Shown in pieces: positions 16,103 to 24,451 of a stretch of DNA of 54,513 bases (position 1 is the stretch's first letter; each line of letters begins with the position of its first letter). The translations under genes and the position numbers were made by a program. Source of the DNA: a virus; the IMG/VR virus record IMGVR_UViG_3300027741_000083, positions 1 through 54,513 of that record. The stretch is one strand, 5' to 3'. The notes under the pieces were generated by a model. The model was not told the DNA's origin. It was given only the letters and a program-made list of their open reading frames with translations, and did no database searches.

Positions 16103-16375
16103 ATGGAAATGACGCAATTATCACAATATGGAAAAACAAAAATGAAACTAGAATTTGGAAGAACATTTGACGATCATGGTTTTATAATTGAATCAGTTGA
16201 ATTTAAAACTGATGATGGAAGAAGCGGAACAGTGCAATTAAGTAAACGTGAAGAGTCCTTACATTGCGAGTTTTGCACTGATGATGAATTTAGCGAAGAA
16301 GAGAGGGATTTTGCTATGGGAAAATTTATGGAAATGCTTGAGATAATAGCTTGTAACACCTATTCAGTGGCTTAA
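16103..16375 (+). CDS. Hypothetical acidic early protein
   Basis: 90 residues, rich in Glu/Asp (TDDEFSEEERDFAMGKFMEMLEII). No family recognised. AAGAG upstream of ATG at 16103; a second in-frame Met two codons on is an alternative. Confidence 0.55.
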   Translation: MEMTQLSQYGKTKMKLEFGRTFDDHGFIIESVEFKTDDGRSGTVQLSKREESLHCEFCTDDEFSEEERDFAMGKFMEMLEIIACNTYSVA

Positions 16376-17023
16376 TTAAAAATTTGAGATTTTACGTTTT
16401 AAAAACGGGAATCAATTATAATTACTTTATCGCAGCAATCAAGCTGTTTAAAAAGCGGGTTAAATAATGTACGGATTAATTTTTGATTCAGGGAAAAAAG
16501 TTTTAACTAGAAAAGGCCAGAAATATGTCTTTAACGCAACCCCAACAGAAGAATTTTGGGAAGCTTGGCGAAGCGATAAAGGATCGGTAAAAAATAAAGG
16601 ATTTAGTGTAAGCAAAAAAGGTGACGGGTATGATTCTGCATGGTTTGTAAATCGCTGGGAAGACGTACCCGATCACGTTAAAAAATTAGATAAAGAATTT
16701 AATCGGCTTTCAAAACAGGAAGAATTAACAACAGAAGATGTACTATTAAAACCTGACAATTTAAATTATTTAGGTTATCAAAAAGTAGGGATCACTTATG
16801 CTCTTCAAAAAAAGTCATGTTTGATCGGAGATGAGATGGGGCTTGGTAAAACAATACAGGCAATTGGCGTAATGAATAACATTTCTGATTTTAAAACAGC
16901 AATTATAATTTGTCCTGCTTCATTAAAAGTTAATTGGTATAGAGAGATTAAGAAATGGCTGATAAATCAAGATTTAACTATTGAAATTATAACATCAAAA
17001 TCTTTAGATCAAAGTTTTGATAA

Positions 17024-17031
17024 AAATATTT
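17024..17031. repeat. Target-site duplication of the IS, left copy
   Basis: AAATATTT here and at 19482-19489 flank the element directly. Eight bases is the duplication length usual for IS1595-family elements. Confidence 0.85.
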
Positions 17032-17152
17032 CGGAAGTATGTATTTAACTAAACTAGCATAAAATATAATCAAAATAAGATTTATTTAATATTTTACTTG
17101 ACTAAAACTTTATTTAAGTATAAAATTATACTCATAAACTCAGGGTGTAATC

Positions 17153-18103
17153 ATGAAAACTAAAATACAAAATCGCTCTACTAAAGACGATATTATCACA
17201 AAAGAAATTCCAATGGCTTGTTCTAATGAAAAACTAGCTGTTGAATTTATGGAAGCTAAAAGATGGGGCGATCATCCTTTTTGCCCATGCTGTGCAAGCC
17301 TTGATGTTTATCAAATGCGAAGTTTAGATGGTGTGCGTCAAGAAAACTTTCGTTGGCGTTGTCGTGATTGCAGGAAGCAATATACTGTGCGTACAGGCAC
17401 TGTATTTGAAGATAGCAAAATAGAATTACGTCATTGGTGTTTTGGCTTTTGGCGTGCCTCTACTTCTAAGAAAGGCGTAAGTGCTTTAGAAGTTCATCGT
17501 CAAACAGGTTTATCTTATAAATCCTCTTTATTCATGTTAAATCGTATTCGTTTTGCGATGGCTGATAGCGTGCAAGATCCACTTAAAGGTGATGTTGAAG
17601 TAGATGAAACATACGTTGGTGGAAAACCTCGTTATAAGGGGCAAAGCAAGCGTGGACGTGGAACTAACAAACAACCCGTGGTTGCTCTAGTAGAGCGTCA
17701 GGGACGGGTTAAAACCAAGCCAGTGGCTAACGTAACAGGTAAAACTTTGAAGACTCTAATACTGGATAATGTTTGCAAGACTTCACGTATCATTACAGAT
17801 GAAAACCCTTCTTATAATGGGATAGGTCAACATTACGAAGGAGGTCACGAATCAGTATGTCATAGTGCAAAAGAGTATGTGCGTGGGGATATCCACTCAA
17901 ATACTATTGAAAGCTTCTTTGCTATTGTTAAAAGGGGTTTAAATGGCATCTATCATGCTGTTAGCAAAGAGCATCTACATCGCTATATGGCTGAATATGA
18001 ATTTAGATACAATTTTAGGGAAATGGAAGACGGAGAACGCACCATTCAGGCTATACACTCTTCACAAGGAAAGAGATTAATGTACAAAGAATGTATAGCA
18101 TGA
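17153..18103 (+). CDS. IS1595-family (ISXO2-like) transposase
   Basis: 316 residues. N-terminal zinc ribbon at about residues 43-76 (CPCC ... CRDCRKQY). The DDE-type catalytic core reads VEVDETYVGG (first Asp, ~residue 146), TDENPSYNGI (second Asp, ~220) and HSNTIESFFAIVKRGLNGIYH with the Asn/Glu position (~245-265), then RYMAEYEFRYNFRE, all usual for ISXO2-like transposases. It cuts and joins the element's ends. The frame is complete, so the insertion may still be active. TGGTGCG..-type codon use and higher GC contrast with phage genes. Confidence 0.92.
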   Translation: MKTKIQNRSTKDDIITKEIPMACSNEKLAVEFMEAKRWGDHPFCPCCASLDVYQMRSLDGVRQENFRWRCRDCRKQYTVRTGTVFEDSKIELRHWCFGFWRASTSKKGVSALEVHRQTGLSYKSSLFMLNRIRFAMADSVQDPLKGDVEVDETYVGGKPRYKGQSKRGRGTNKQPVVALVERQGRVKTKPVANVTGKTLKTLILDNVCKTSRIITDENPSYNGIGQHYEGGHESVCHSAKEYVRGDIHSNTIESFFAIVKRGLNGIYHAVSKEHLHRYMAEYEFRYNFREMEDGERTIQAIHSSQGKRLMYKECIA

Positions 18104-18159
18104 TCTAATTTTGTTTATTAAAACCGAACTTTAAAATTTCTAAAGATCGGCTCCCTCGT

Positions 18160-18270
18160 TTAGTGTGGGTAACTGCGGCAGTGCTCACGTACATGCTCTA
18201 TTTTGCCTTTTTTAAAGCGCAAATATGGACATACGTGAACTCCCTTTGGCAAATTACAAATAATAGCCAT
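18160..18270 (-). CDS. Small IS passenger protein, 36 aa
   Basis: 36 residues (MAIICNLPKGVHVCPYLRF...HVREHCRSYPH) with a good GGAGG site six to eight bases before ATG. Three cysteines and three histidines could bind zinc. Function unknown; it belongs to the IS cargo because both ends of the element enclose it. Confidence 0.6.
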   Translation of the reverse strand: MAIICNLPKGVHVCPYLRFKKGKIEHVREHCRSYPH

Positions 18271-18414
18271 AATAAGTCCTCCTACTTGAAGATTAAAAGT
18301 ATGAGTGGAAGTTGACTTATACTGAGGAAGGTGTAAGAATTACGACGTAGTATCTTGTGAAAGCCTTCATCAGTGATCATTAAATTCCGCTCATGATGGT
18401 TGATATGTCTAGGT

Positions 18415-18456
18415 CGGTAATGATAAACGCACTCACGAAAGGGTTTATCATTACCG
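18415..18456. terminator. Long hairpin inside the IS
   Basis: CGGTAATGATAAAC (18415-18428) pairs perfectly with GTTTATCATTACCG (18443-18456) across a 14-base loop. It lies between the two leftward passenger genes. It has no U tract, so it could be a transcript-processing or protein-binding site instead. Confidence 0.45.
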
Positions 18457-18521
18457 CTTGGTTTTGGCTGCTAGATCAGCCTTAAATTCTTTTCATAAAA
18501 ATTCCTCTTTAAGTATAAAAC

Positions 18522-19007
18522 TTAAAAATATATGTAAGTTCCTTTGCTGATGTTAATAAGCATATTTTTTTTACACATATTAAAGATACGTGTTGAAAGA
18601 GTGGCTTCTTTCAATTCTATATTGAACCTTTGTCTTAAAATCGTACTAATTTCCTTTATGTGTATTCCAGAAGAGTGTTCCTTAACTATGTTGTAGATAT
18701 TATTTTCTATTTCTAAAGTTTTAGAGCGAGGTTTTTTAGGGATAGTAGATTTTGATATGCTAGTCTGAGTCATTCCATTATGTGAGGGAATATAGGCTGA
18801 TTCAGTTTTACGGGTTATGAATTGACCATTCAATGATGAGGTGGATTCTACAGCTTGTTGTTTCTCTAAATATTCTAAAAGCTTCTCAAATTCATATTTT
18901 AGAGGCCAGAATTTAGCTTGTATTTCAGTCCTTTTTGGCTCCCTAGATAAAATATGATCAAAATAGCTTATTTGATGCTTTACAGTTTTAATGTAATCGT
19001 GTACCAT
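18522..19007 (-). CDS. IS passenger protein with C-terminal winged-helix-like domain
   Basis: 161 residues. The N-terminal 60 are helical and charged (YDH..SREPKRTEIQAKFWPLKYEFEKLLEYLEK). The C-terminal 65 (IENNIYNIVKEHSSGIHIKEISTILRQRF, TLSTRIFNMCKKNMLINISKGTYIYF) look like a winged helix-turn-helix. It could regulate or target the element, or be an unrelated cargo regulator. Confidence 0.6.
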   Translation of the reverse strand: MVHDYIKTVKHQISYFDHILSREPKRTEIQAKFWPLKYEFEKLLEYLEKQQAVESTSSLNGQFITRKTESAYIPSHNGMTQTSISKSTIPKKPRSKTLEIENNIYNIVKEHSSGIHIKEISTILRQRFNIELKEATLSTRIFNMCKKNMLINISKGTYIYF

Positions 19008-19096
19008 AACATTTCTCGTAGTTGCAGTTTAAGATAAAAGGGGTGTGAACAAGATTCACTTAATAGCCCTGATTTTTATATTTTGTTGTAATGGTT

Positions 19097-19163
19097 TGGA
19101 GCGCTCCGGTATCGAACCGGATTTGTGGCCCTATCAAAGACTCAATCCCACCTGGGGCGCCCC
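19097..19163 (-). ncRNA. tRNA-like remnant (tRNA-Gln-like) in the IS
   Basis: On the minus strand GGGGCGC pairs with GCGCTCC, and TCCGG-TTCGATA-CCGGA is a perfect T arm. The middle contains GTCTTTGATA, recalling a Gln (UUG) anticodon loop, but the D arm and anticodon stem are short by several bases and poorly paired. It is probably a degenerate tRNA gene carried off a host chromosome by the element, not a working tRNA. Confidence 0.5.
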
Positions 19164-19287
19164 AAATTCTACAACTTGAGCAGTTTATCAGTCCTTTTTA
19201 AAAAGATCCAGAAAATATTTTACTTTTTGAAAATAACTTTTTACTTTTTCGTCAAAAACGCTAACTTTTATTTTGAAATTAAAAAAT

Positions 19288-19422
19288 ATGAACAAAAAAA
19301 AATCTGGCGCAGAACCTCAACGGGTCAAGATTGATCTTAATTGGGAAAGTGCGATAGGGAAAGCTTTAAAAAAACCGCCCCAAAAAGAGGAGTTTGATAA
19401 ATTGAAAACCTCAAAAAAATAA
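19288..19422 (+). CDS. Small basic IS passenger protein, 44 aa
   Basis: 44 residues (MNKKKSGAEPQRVKIDLNWESAIGKALKK...). The core 'VKID.NWE.AI.KALKKP' resembles small lysine-rich proteins I have seen in low-GC intracellular bacteria, usually of unknown role. It lies close to the tRNA-like remnant, so the two may have been picked up together from a bacterial chromosome. Confidence 0.5.
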   Translation: MNKKKSGAEPQRVKIDLNWESAIGKALKKPPQKEEFDKLKTSKK

Positions 19423-19481
19423 GTATCTTCCTCAGTTATCAATATAAATTAAATACACGTTTACTTAAGTACATACTTCCG

Positions 19482-19489
19482 AAATATTT
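19482..19489. repeat. Target-site duplication of the IS, right copy
   Basis: AAATATTT, the direct copy of 17024-17031; joining either copy restores the helicase frame. Confidence 0.85.
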
Positions 19490-20577
19490 TAATAATGAAT
19501 TATGAAATAGCTAAAAAAATTCAAGGGAAACTATCTAATAAAACTCGCAATCTATTAATTTGCGATGAATCACATTATTTAAAAAACTATAAATCAGAAA
19601 GAACAAAAGCTGTTTTAAAAATCTCAAAAAAGTGTATAAAAGTAATCTGCATGACTGGGACGCCGATCATGAACCGTCCTGTAGAATTATTAACGCAATT
19701 AGAAATTCTCGGAAACAACGCAATGGAAGGGTTTAATAAAAGTAGGAGAACTTTTTTGAATAGATATTGTTTAGATGATGACGGTCATTACGCAGGAGCT
19801 AGGAACTTAGAAGAATTACAGGAAATACTTAGATCTAATGTAATGGTTATGCGTCACAAAAAAGATGTACTAAAAGATCTACCGCCAAAAATGAGGAAAA
19901 TAATAACACTCGAAAAGAACGAAGCTGTTTTAAAAGAGCAAAAAGAGCTATAAAAATACAAACAAGGAATCGAAGAGTATAAAAAATCACTTTCAAAAAT
20001 CAAAAAATTAGAGAAAAATAATAAGGAAGAATTTGATTCTGCGTTAGCGGCTATCAAATCATTAAAGCATAGCGAAATAGGGTTAATAACAACCCTTAGA
20101 AAAAAAACATCCATCTCAAAAATACCTTATTTAATAGATTTTATAAATGAATTTTTTAATTCTACGAATAGAAAATTAGTTTTATTTTGTCATCACAATG
20201 AAGTGGCAACAAAGATTGAAGAAGAATTTAAAAAAATATGCGTAAAAATAACTGGCTCTGTTGACGTTTCGAAGAGACAAGCTTTAGTAGATAAATTCCA
20301 AGATGATTCTAGTTGTAAATTATTTATCGGAACGTTACATAGCTGCGGGCAAGGAATAACATTAACACCATCAAGCGATGTTTTATTTGCAGAAATAGAT
20401 TGGACTCCTGCAACATTATGTCAAGCGGAAGATAGATGCCACAGGATAGGTCAAAAAAATTACGTAAGTATTACGCATATGGTTTTTGATGAAAGTATAG
20501 ACGGGATGTTAATTGAGAAAATTATAGAAAAGCAAGAAATAATAGATCAAGTGACAAAATAAAATAAAAAATAAAGC

Positions 20578-20606
20578 TTTACTATTTATTAAAATTAAAG
20601 TAGTAT
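20578..20606 (+). promoter_or_regulatory. TTTACT-class promoter before the phosphoesterase
   Basis: TTTACT (20578-20583), 17-bp spacer, TAGTAT (20601-20606). AAAGCTTTACT over the -35 and TTAAAGTAG in the spacer are operator-like. The -10 is weaker than in the other members. Confidence 0.5.
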
Positions 20607-20634
20607 TCGGTTTCTTATTAAACAGGAGGAATTA

Positions 20635-20652
20635 TGGATAAAATAACATGAG
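20635..20652 (+). promoter_or_regulatory. Five-codon leader frame coupled to the phosphoesterase start
   Basis: The strong AGGAGG site before 20635 serves an ATG that encodes only MDKIT and stops (TGA 20650-20652) in an ATGA overlap with the phosphoesterase start at 20648. This looks like translational coupling through a mini-frame. Confidence 0.45.
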
Positions 20653-21169
20653 CCATGAAACCTACGTAATCGCAGACACTCACTTTGGCCACGCCGGAGT
20701 CTGTAATTTTGAAGACTCCAATGGCAAGAAAATTAGGCCTTGGAGCACTCCGGAAGAGATGGACGAGGTCTTGGTAGATAATTGGAATAAAACGGTCAGG
20801 GACGTTGACAAGGTGTATTTGCTTGGGGATGTGGCTATCAATAGGCGGTGTTTGCCCACGCTAGGAAGGCTGAAAGGAAATATCATTCTTGTTGCGGGTA
20901 ACCATGACGTTTTCAGACTTGAAGAATATATCCCTTATTTCAAAGATATTAAAGGATGTGTAATTTATAAAGATTATATTTTGTCTCACATGCCGGTTCA
21001 CCCGTCGCAAAAAGAGCGATTCAAAGGCAATATTCATGGGCATTTACATCATAATAAAATATTTTATGATGGTATTGATATTCCGATTATAGATGATTGG
21101 TACCGCTGTGTTTCAGTCGAGCAGATAGATTATAGCCCGATTAATTTTAATTCGGTAATAGGAGGTTAG
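20648..21169 (+). CDS. Calcineurin-like metallophosphoesterase
   Basis: 173 residues with the metallophosphoesterase motifs in order: ADTHFGH (D-x-H, residues 8-14), LLGDVA (GD, ~58-63), AGNHD (GNHD, ~81-85), LSHMPVH (~113-119) and HGHLHH (~130-135). These bind two metal ions and cleave phosphodiesters or phosphomonoesters; phage members may act on nucleotides, RNA or signalling molecules. Base composition falls sharply from the GC-richer first half to phage-like AT-richness near 20930, suggesting recombination within the gene. Confidence 0.88.
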   Translation: MSHETYVIADTHFGHAGVCNFEDSNGKKIRPWSTPEEMDEVLVDNWNKTVRDVDKVYLLGDVAINRRCLPTLGRLKGNIILVAGNHDVFRLEEYIPYFKDIKGCVIYKDYILSHMPVHPSQKERFKGNIHGHLHHNKIFYDGIDIPIIDDWYRCVSVEQIDYSPINFNSVIGG

Positions 21170-21170
21170 A

Positions 21171-21506
21171 ATGGGAAAAGAGGAAACTTATTATTTTAAA
21201 TGCCCGGAAACAGAAGAAGAAAAAATTAATGATTCTGTTCATTTTGATACCAGCATACATATTATTAATCTTTCATTTAAGGAAGGAAATAAGTGGTATG
21301 TTAATGATGGCCAATCTAGTTTTTACGCAATTGTTGAAGATGAATCTTTCTTGAAAAAAGTAAAATCTGGGGACGTATCGTTTGCAATTAATGATATCTT
21401 AAGAGTAAAAATCAGAAGGGAGCAGTTCCTTAATACATCTCAAAATAAGCTTAAAACAAAAAATTTCATAGAAGAAGTAAAAAGACATCAAAAACCACCT
21501 ATGTAA
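21171..21506 (+). CDS. Hypothetical protein downstream of the phosphoesterase
   Basis: 111 residues. The region WYVNDGQSSFYAIVEDESF ... KVKSGDVSFAINDILRVKIR is a compact beta-rich domain that I recall at the C-termini of some mobile-element proteins of unknown role. It follows the phosphoesterase after one base with an AGGAGG site, so the two are co-expressed. Confidence 0.55.
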   Translation: MGKEETYYFKCPETEEEKINDSVHFDTSIHIINLSFKEGNKWYVNDGQSSFYAIVEDESFLKKVKSGDVSFAINDILRVKIRREQFLNTSQNKLKTKNFIEEVKRHQKPPM

Positions 21507-21809
21507 TCGCTAATGCTCTTGCTTCCCCACCACGACATTTCCCTGTTTTTTGACTCATTTTTTGCCTCTTTGTTTGTTGTTAAAGCTCGTTTTAGCTTGC
21601 ATAATGATAAAAAACAAGCATTTTTATAAAAATGCTTTCTAACTGTTTTTTCTAACCCTAATGATGAACTTAGGTGCTTTTTTAATGGGAAAGAATTTTC
21701 TGTTGTCGTATTACACGCTACAATCTATTTTCATTATATTAAAAATAAAGTTTTATATTTGGATGCGGGTAAAATATTGGCTAATTCTGAATTTTTTATA
21801 GATTAATTT
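21507..21809. other. Intergenic gap between convergent blocks, with a perfect palindrome
   Basis: AAGCATTTTTATAAAAATGCTT at 21616-21637 is a perfect palindrome and the likely terminator for the converging early (+) and head (-) units. A minus-strand 19-codon frame (MSQKTGKCRGG...) begins near 21555 behind an AAGAGG site; it may be a gene remnant. Nothing else is recognised. Confidence 0.45.
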
Positions 21810-22388
21810 TTAAAACCCATAAACGCCTTGCTGCTGAATTCCTGAAATAACAGGTATTTCGTATTTAAATGTTCTGTTATAAGTTAGATCAAAAGTAAAA
21901 ACCGGGTTAAATTCATTCCTGTCTTTATCATCAATAAAAGGTATATTTTGAACGTCACTTGGCTTTAAAATTCCAAGACCATTTTCATATAGGCTGTATA
22001 TTGTTCTATCGCTGTAAAGTAGTAATTTTGCTGAATTAACTAAATCAGAAGCGGTAAATGAAATGTCTTCGGGATCCTGAATTTGAAGCCCTGATATTTG
22101 AAAAGTAGATTGGTATTTTTGTGTTTCGGTATGAAACATTTTTTCTTCATCTTCATCCCACGTATCTTTCTTTGAAGGCATTCCATAAGCGTGATCGCCA
22201 GGTATCTTCTGAACAAAAATAATGGTTGAGGGATCGTCCGGCAAGCCCTGCCTTGTCGGTTGATAAGATTGCCAAGTTTGAAAATTAGAATAACCCATTA
22301 AAGTTAAACCTTCATTAAGTATTATTTTTAATAAGCTAAATATATCATTATCAGATATATTTGTAGTGTCTATATTTTTTATTTTCAT
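21810..22388 (-). CDS. Neck/tail terminator protein
   Basis: 192 residues with the pattern ILNEGLTLMGYSNFQTWQSYQPTRQG, then PSTIIFVQKIPGDHAYGMP and the later STFQISGLQIQDP, FTASDLVNSAKLLLYSDRTI. This matches the myoviral neck/tail-terminator family (gp12-like 'phage neck terminator', LIC_12616-type). It caps the tube and sheath. It is the last gene of the head-neck operon, as expected. Confidence 0.75.
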   Translation of the reverse strand: MKIKNIDTTNISDNDIFSLLKIILNEGLTLMGYSNFQTWQSYQPTRQGLPDDPSTIIFVQKIPGDHAYGMPSKKDTWDEDEEKMFHTETQKYQSTFQISGLQIQDPEDISFTASDLVNSAKLLLYSDRTIYSLYENGLGILKPSDVQNIPFIDDKDRNEFNPVFTFDLTYNRTFKYEIPVISGIQQQGVYGF

Positions 22389-22391
22389 TTT

Positions 22392-22865
22392 TTATAGCTG
22401 CCTATTCCAAGCAATATACGATTTTTCTTTTATTTGTTTTGATATTTTTTTTTGATATTCTTCTAATTTTAACTTAAAACCTTTATCAGTATTAATTTTA
22501 AAAACAGAACAAAGCATCCCTATCCACCCATCCATTTTAAAAATATCGGGAACAGATGATTCACATTGTAAAATTTGATCTTTAAATACAAGTTTATCTC
22601 CTGCACTATTCCTTTGAACATCCGTTAATTCTGCGTTTATATAAAAAATATAAAGTATTTTGTTTTGATCAAAGCCATATTGCTCATAAAGATTTCTGTT
22701 TACAGGTTGCAAGCTTCCGCTTATAGTCATAGGATCATCATATTGTGAAATTTCTTGCATCACATCATTATTTATTCTGCTTATAAACTTAAACCATAAA
22801 ACCTCTGTATCGCCTAAAACTTGCATTGCTAGATCATAATTATTAGACCCGTACGTCATAAACAT
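22392..22865 (-). CDS. Phage collar / head-tail connector protein
   Basis: 157 residues. Segment VLWFKFISRINNDVMQEISQYDDPMTISGSLQPVNRNLYEQYGFDQN ... FKDQILQCESSVPDIFKMDGWIGMLCSVF is typical of the small 'phage collar protein' found between gp10-like and neck-terminator genes in T1/Mu-like myovirus modules. It likely joins head and tail. Recognition is from family memory and order. Confidence 0.65.
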   Translation of the reverse strand: MFMTYGSNNYDLAMQVLGDTEVLWFKFISRINNDVMQEISQYDDPMTISGSLQPVNRNLYEQYGFDQNKILYIFYINAELTDVQRNSAGDKLVFKDQILQCESSVPDIFKMDGWIGMLCSVFKINTDKGFKLKLEEYQKKISKQIKEKSYIAWNRQL

Positions 22866-22928
22866 ATTAATATCTCAATTAGGTGGGGCTGCATTGTTTA
22901 TTATTATTATAATACAAGCCCCAAATTC

Positions 22929-23468
22929 TTATTTTTTAGAAACAACATGTGTTAGTGAGCTTAGCATAAAACCAGAATCAACAAGAGGTTTTCTTAATGA
23001 CGCTGTTATCTTTTTATTGCTTAACTTTTTAGCTCTTGCTTTTACTGTTGCCTCTTTTAATGGAGGCTCTTGTATTTGCGTTATTTTTTTGCTTATTAAT
23101 TTTGAAGCTCTTAGCCCGACTCCTTCATAAACATTTTCTATAGTTTCTTTTTCTTTTAATACGGATTTTAAACCTGAAGAAAATAATTTCGCAATATCTT
23201 GTCTATTTTCTTTTATAGATGATCGAATAAAAGATCTAGATGGTATTCCCTGTTTTGGGCTTCCGTATTCTTGTATGATCGCAATACTAGCGACAGTAGG
23301 AGATTCTTTTTTAGATAACAACTTTGATTTATTTTTTTTATTGTTATTTATATTTTCTTGTTTTTCCGGGTATCTTAACCCGTCAAACCAACCTACTTCT
23401 ATTTTAAGTTTTTGAAGATCTTTTGCTTTTTTTATAATATTATCAAAACCAGAACCTGATTTTTTCAT
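22929..23468 (-). CDS. Head-tail completion protein, HK97 gp10-like
   Basis: 179 residues. KIEVGWFDGLRYP near the start, VASIAIIQEYGSPKQGIPSRSFIRSSIKENRQDI in the middle and a C-terminal KPLVDSGFMLSSLTHVV are the pattern of gp10-like minor head/tail joining proteins. A lysine/asparagine-rich insert (residues ~38-55) is extra. Neighbours are the DUF4054 adaptor and collar genes. Confidence 0.75.
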   Translation of the reverse strand: MKKSGSGFDNIIKKAKDLQKLKIEVGWFDGLRYPEKQENINNNKKNKSKLLSKKESPTVASIAIIQEYGSPKQGIPSRSFIRSSIKENRQDIAKLFSSGLKSVLKEKETIENVYEGVGLRASKLISKKITQIQEPPLKEATVKARAKKLSNKKITASLRKPLVDSGFMLSSLTHVVSKK

Positions 23469-23914
23469 TATGAGTAATTACCGTTAAAGCCACGTATCGC
23501 TAAACTATTTGGAACCCCATTTACTATAAAACCACCAGCAGAAGCTGACTGTAGTAAAGCCAAATAAGCTTGGCCATAAGGTGTTGAACTCATGAAAAAT
23601 TGCCAAGAATTACTTACAGGTGGGGCTAATAATGAGACAGCAATTTTATCTACTGTAGACTGCGTGATAGGAAGGCTTCTTTTCCCTTTTGTTGTATTAT
23701 AAAAATATTGGGTAATATGGGCAGTAATATATTGTAGTGCTAGTAGCCTTTTTGCGTTATTTAACCTGCCAAAATTTATATTTGAACAATAACAAGCTGC
23801 CTGATCCCAATTACCCTGTAATATTAATTCTGGAAAAGTTACAGGGTTGTTGAATTCAGGAAAAAGAGAAATAAAAGCTTCATAATCAAATGTAAAAACA
23901 CTTGCATAAGACAT
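23468..23914 (-). CDS. Head completion adaptor, DUF4054
   Basis: 148 residues matching DUF4054 (PF13262): FDYEAFISLFPEFNNP, then WDQAACYCSN...GRLNNAKRLLALQYITAHITQY, SQSTVDKIAVSLLAPP and the C-terminal TPYGQAYLALLQSASAGGFIV. This gp6-like adaptor docks under the portal. It overlaps the next gene's start by one base. Confidence 0.85.
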   Translation of the reverse strand: MSYASVFTFDYEAFISLFPEFNNPVTFPELILQGNWDQAACYCSNINFGRLNNAKRLLALQYITAHITQYFYNTTKGKRSLPITQSTVDKIAVSLLAPPVSNSWQFFMSSTPYGQAYLALLQSASAGGFIVNGVPNSLAIRGFNGNYS

Positions 23915-23915
23915 A

Positions 23916-24392
23916 TTATTTATAGTTTCTAATTACTTCGTTTGTTAATTCCAATGGTACAGGCGCTTTTTCTGTATCGATAATTGAAGCTCCTTTTGTT
24001 TGATTAATTTTTTTTAATCTTTCTGGGGTGATAGGTGAAAACTCATCTCTTTCAACTAAATCTTTTAAAACTTTTTCTTTTTTTTCTCCGCTTTTTGAGA
24101 AAGTAATTAAACCATTAGCAAATAATTGTCTAAATGTACTGTCTTGCCTTACTAAATCAAAATCTTCTCTTGATAAAACAGTTTCTATAATATTTCGAGT
24201 ATTAACACCATTATTATCACGCATTGCAACATTTGCGCCGCCATTTATTTTAATTCTTTTTTTTACAGCTAATTGATTAAACCTAGGATTATTTTTGATA
24301 GATCCAGCTTCCATTATTAATGGCAATTGTTCATAAACACAAACTAAAAAAGAATGGGTTGCTGTGGAGTATACATGTATTTTTTCACTCAT
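23916..24392 (-). CDS. Hypothetical head-region protein
   Basis: 158 residues, basic middle (FNQLAVKKRIKINGGANVAMRD) and a helical C-terminus. Its place between the major capsid and DUF4054 genes suggests a small head protein, possibly a capsid-associated or adaptor factor. Family not recognised. Confidence 0.55.
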   Translation of the reverse strand: MSEKIHVYSTATHSFLVCVYEQLPLIMEAGSIKNNPRFNQLAVKKRIKINGGANVAMRDNNGVNTRNIIETVLSREDFDLVRQDSTFRQLFANGLITFSKSGEKKEKVLKDLVERDEFSPITPERLKKINQTKGASIIDTEKAPVPLELTNEVIRNYK

Positions 24393-24413
24393 TTTTATCC
24401 CTCATTTTTTATA

Positions 24414-24445
24414 TTGCCTAGCTATAATATATTATAGCTAGGCAA
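24414..24445. terminator. Perfect 32-nt palindrome after the major capsid gene
   Basis: TTGCCTAGCTATAATA (24414-24429) and its exact complement (24430-24445) form a 16-bp hairpin just beyond the capsid stop. There is no clear U tract. It could terminate part of the transcripts so that capsid is made in excess of downstream genes, or protect the 3' end. Confidence 0.65.
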
Positions 24446-24451
24446 ATATTT

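Larger units (their letters stand above)
17032..19481. mobile_element. IS1595-family element with passenger genes (2450 bp)
   Basis: Ends are CGGAAGTATGTA (17032-17043) and its inverse (19470-19481); the inverted match extends to 23 bases with two differences. Inside are an ISXO2-like transposase (+), a 36-residue protein and a winged-helix-like protein (both -), a tRNA-like remnant (-) and a 44-residue basic protein (+). The flanks carry an AAATATTT duplication and the host gene is restored exactly on excision. At 2.45 kb it is longer than a minimal IS of this family, and the passengers explain the excess. Confidence 0.9.
16467..20562 (+). pseudogene. SNF2-family helicase, interrupted by an IS and an in-frame TAA
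   Basis: Excising the insertion (17032-19481 plus one copy of the 8-base target duplication) rejoins the gene in frame: the left part (to 17031) continues as DKNILIMNYEIAKK from 19490, giving 546 codons. Helicase motifs are complete across the two halves: GDEMGLGKT (Walker A), CPASLKVNW (Ia), CDESHYLKN (DEAH-like), MTGTP (III), LVLFCHHNE, GQGITLT, and QAEDRCHRIGQ (VI). This is the short SMARCAL1-like phage type. A second lesion, TAA at 19951-19953, sits in an otherwise open frame. The intact enzyme would remodel or anneal DNA at replication or recombination intermediates. Confidence 0.9.
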
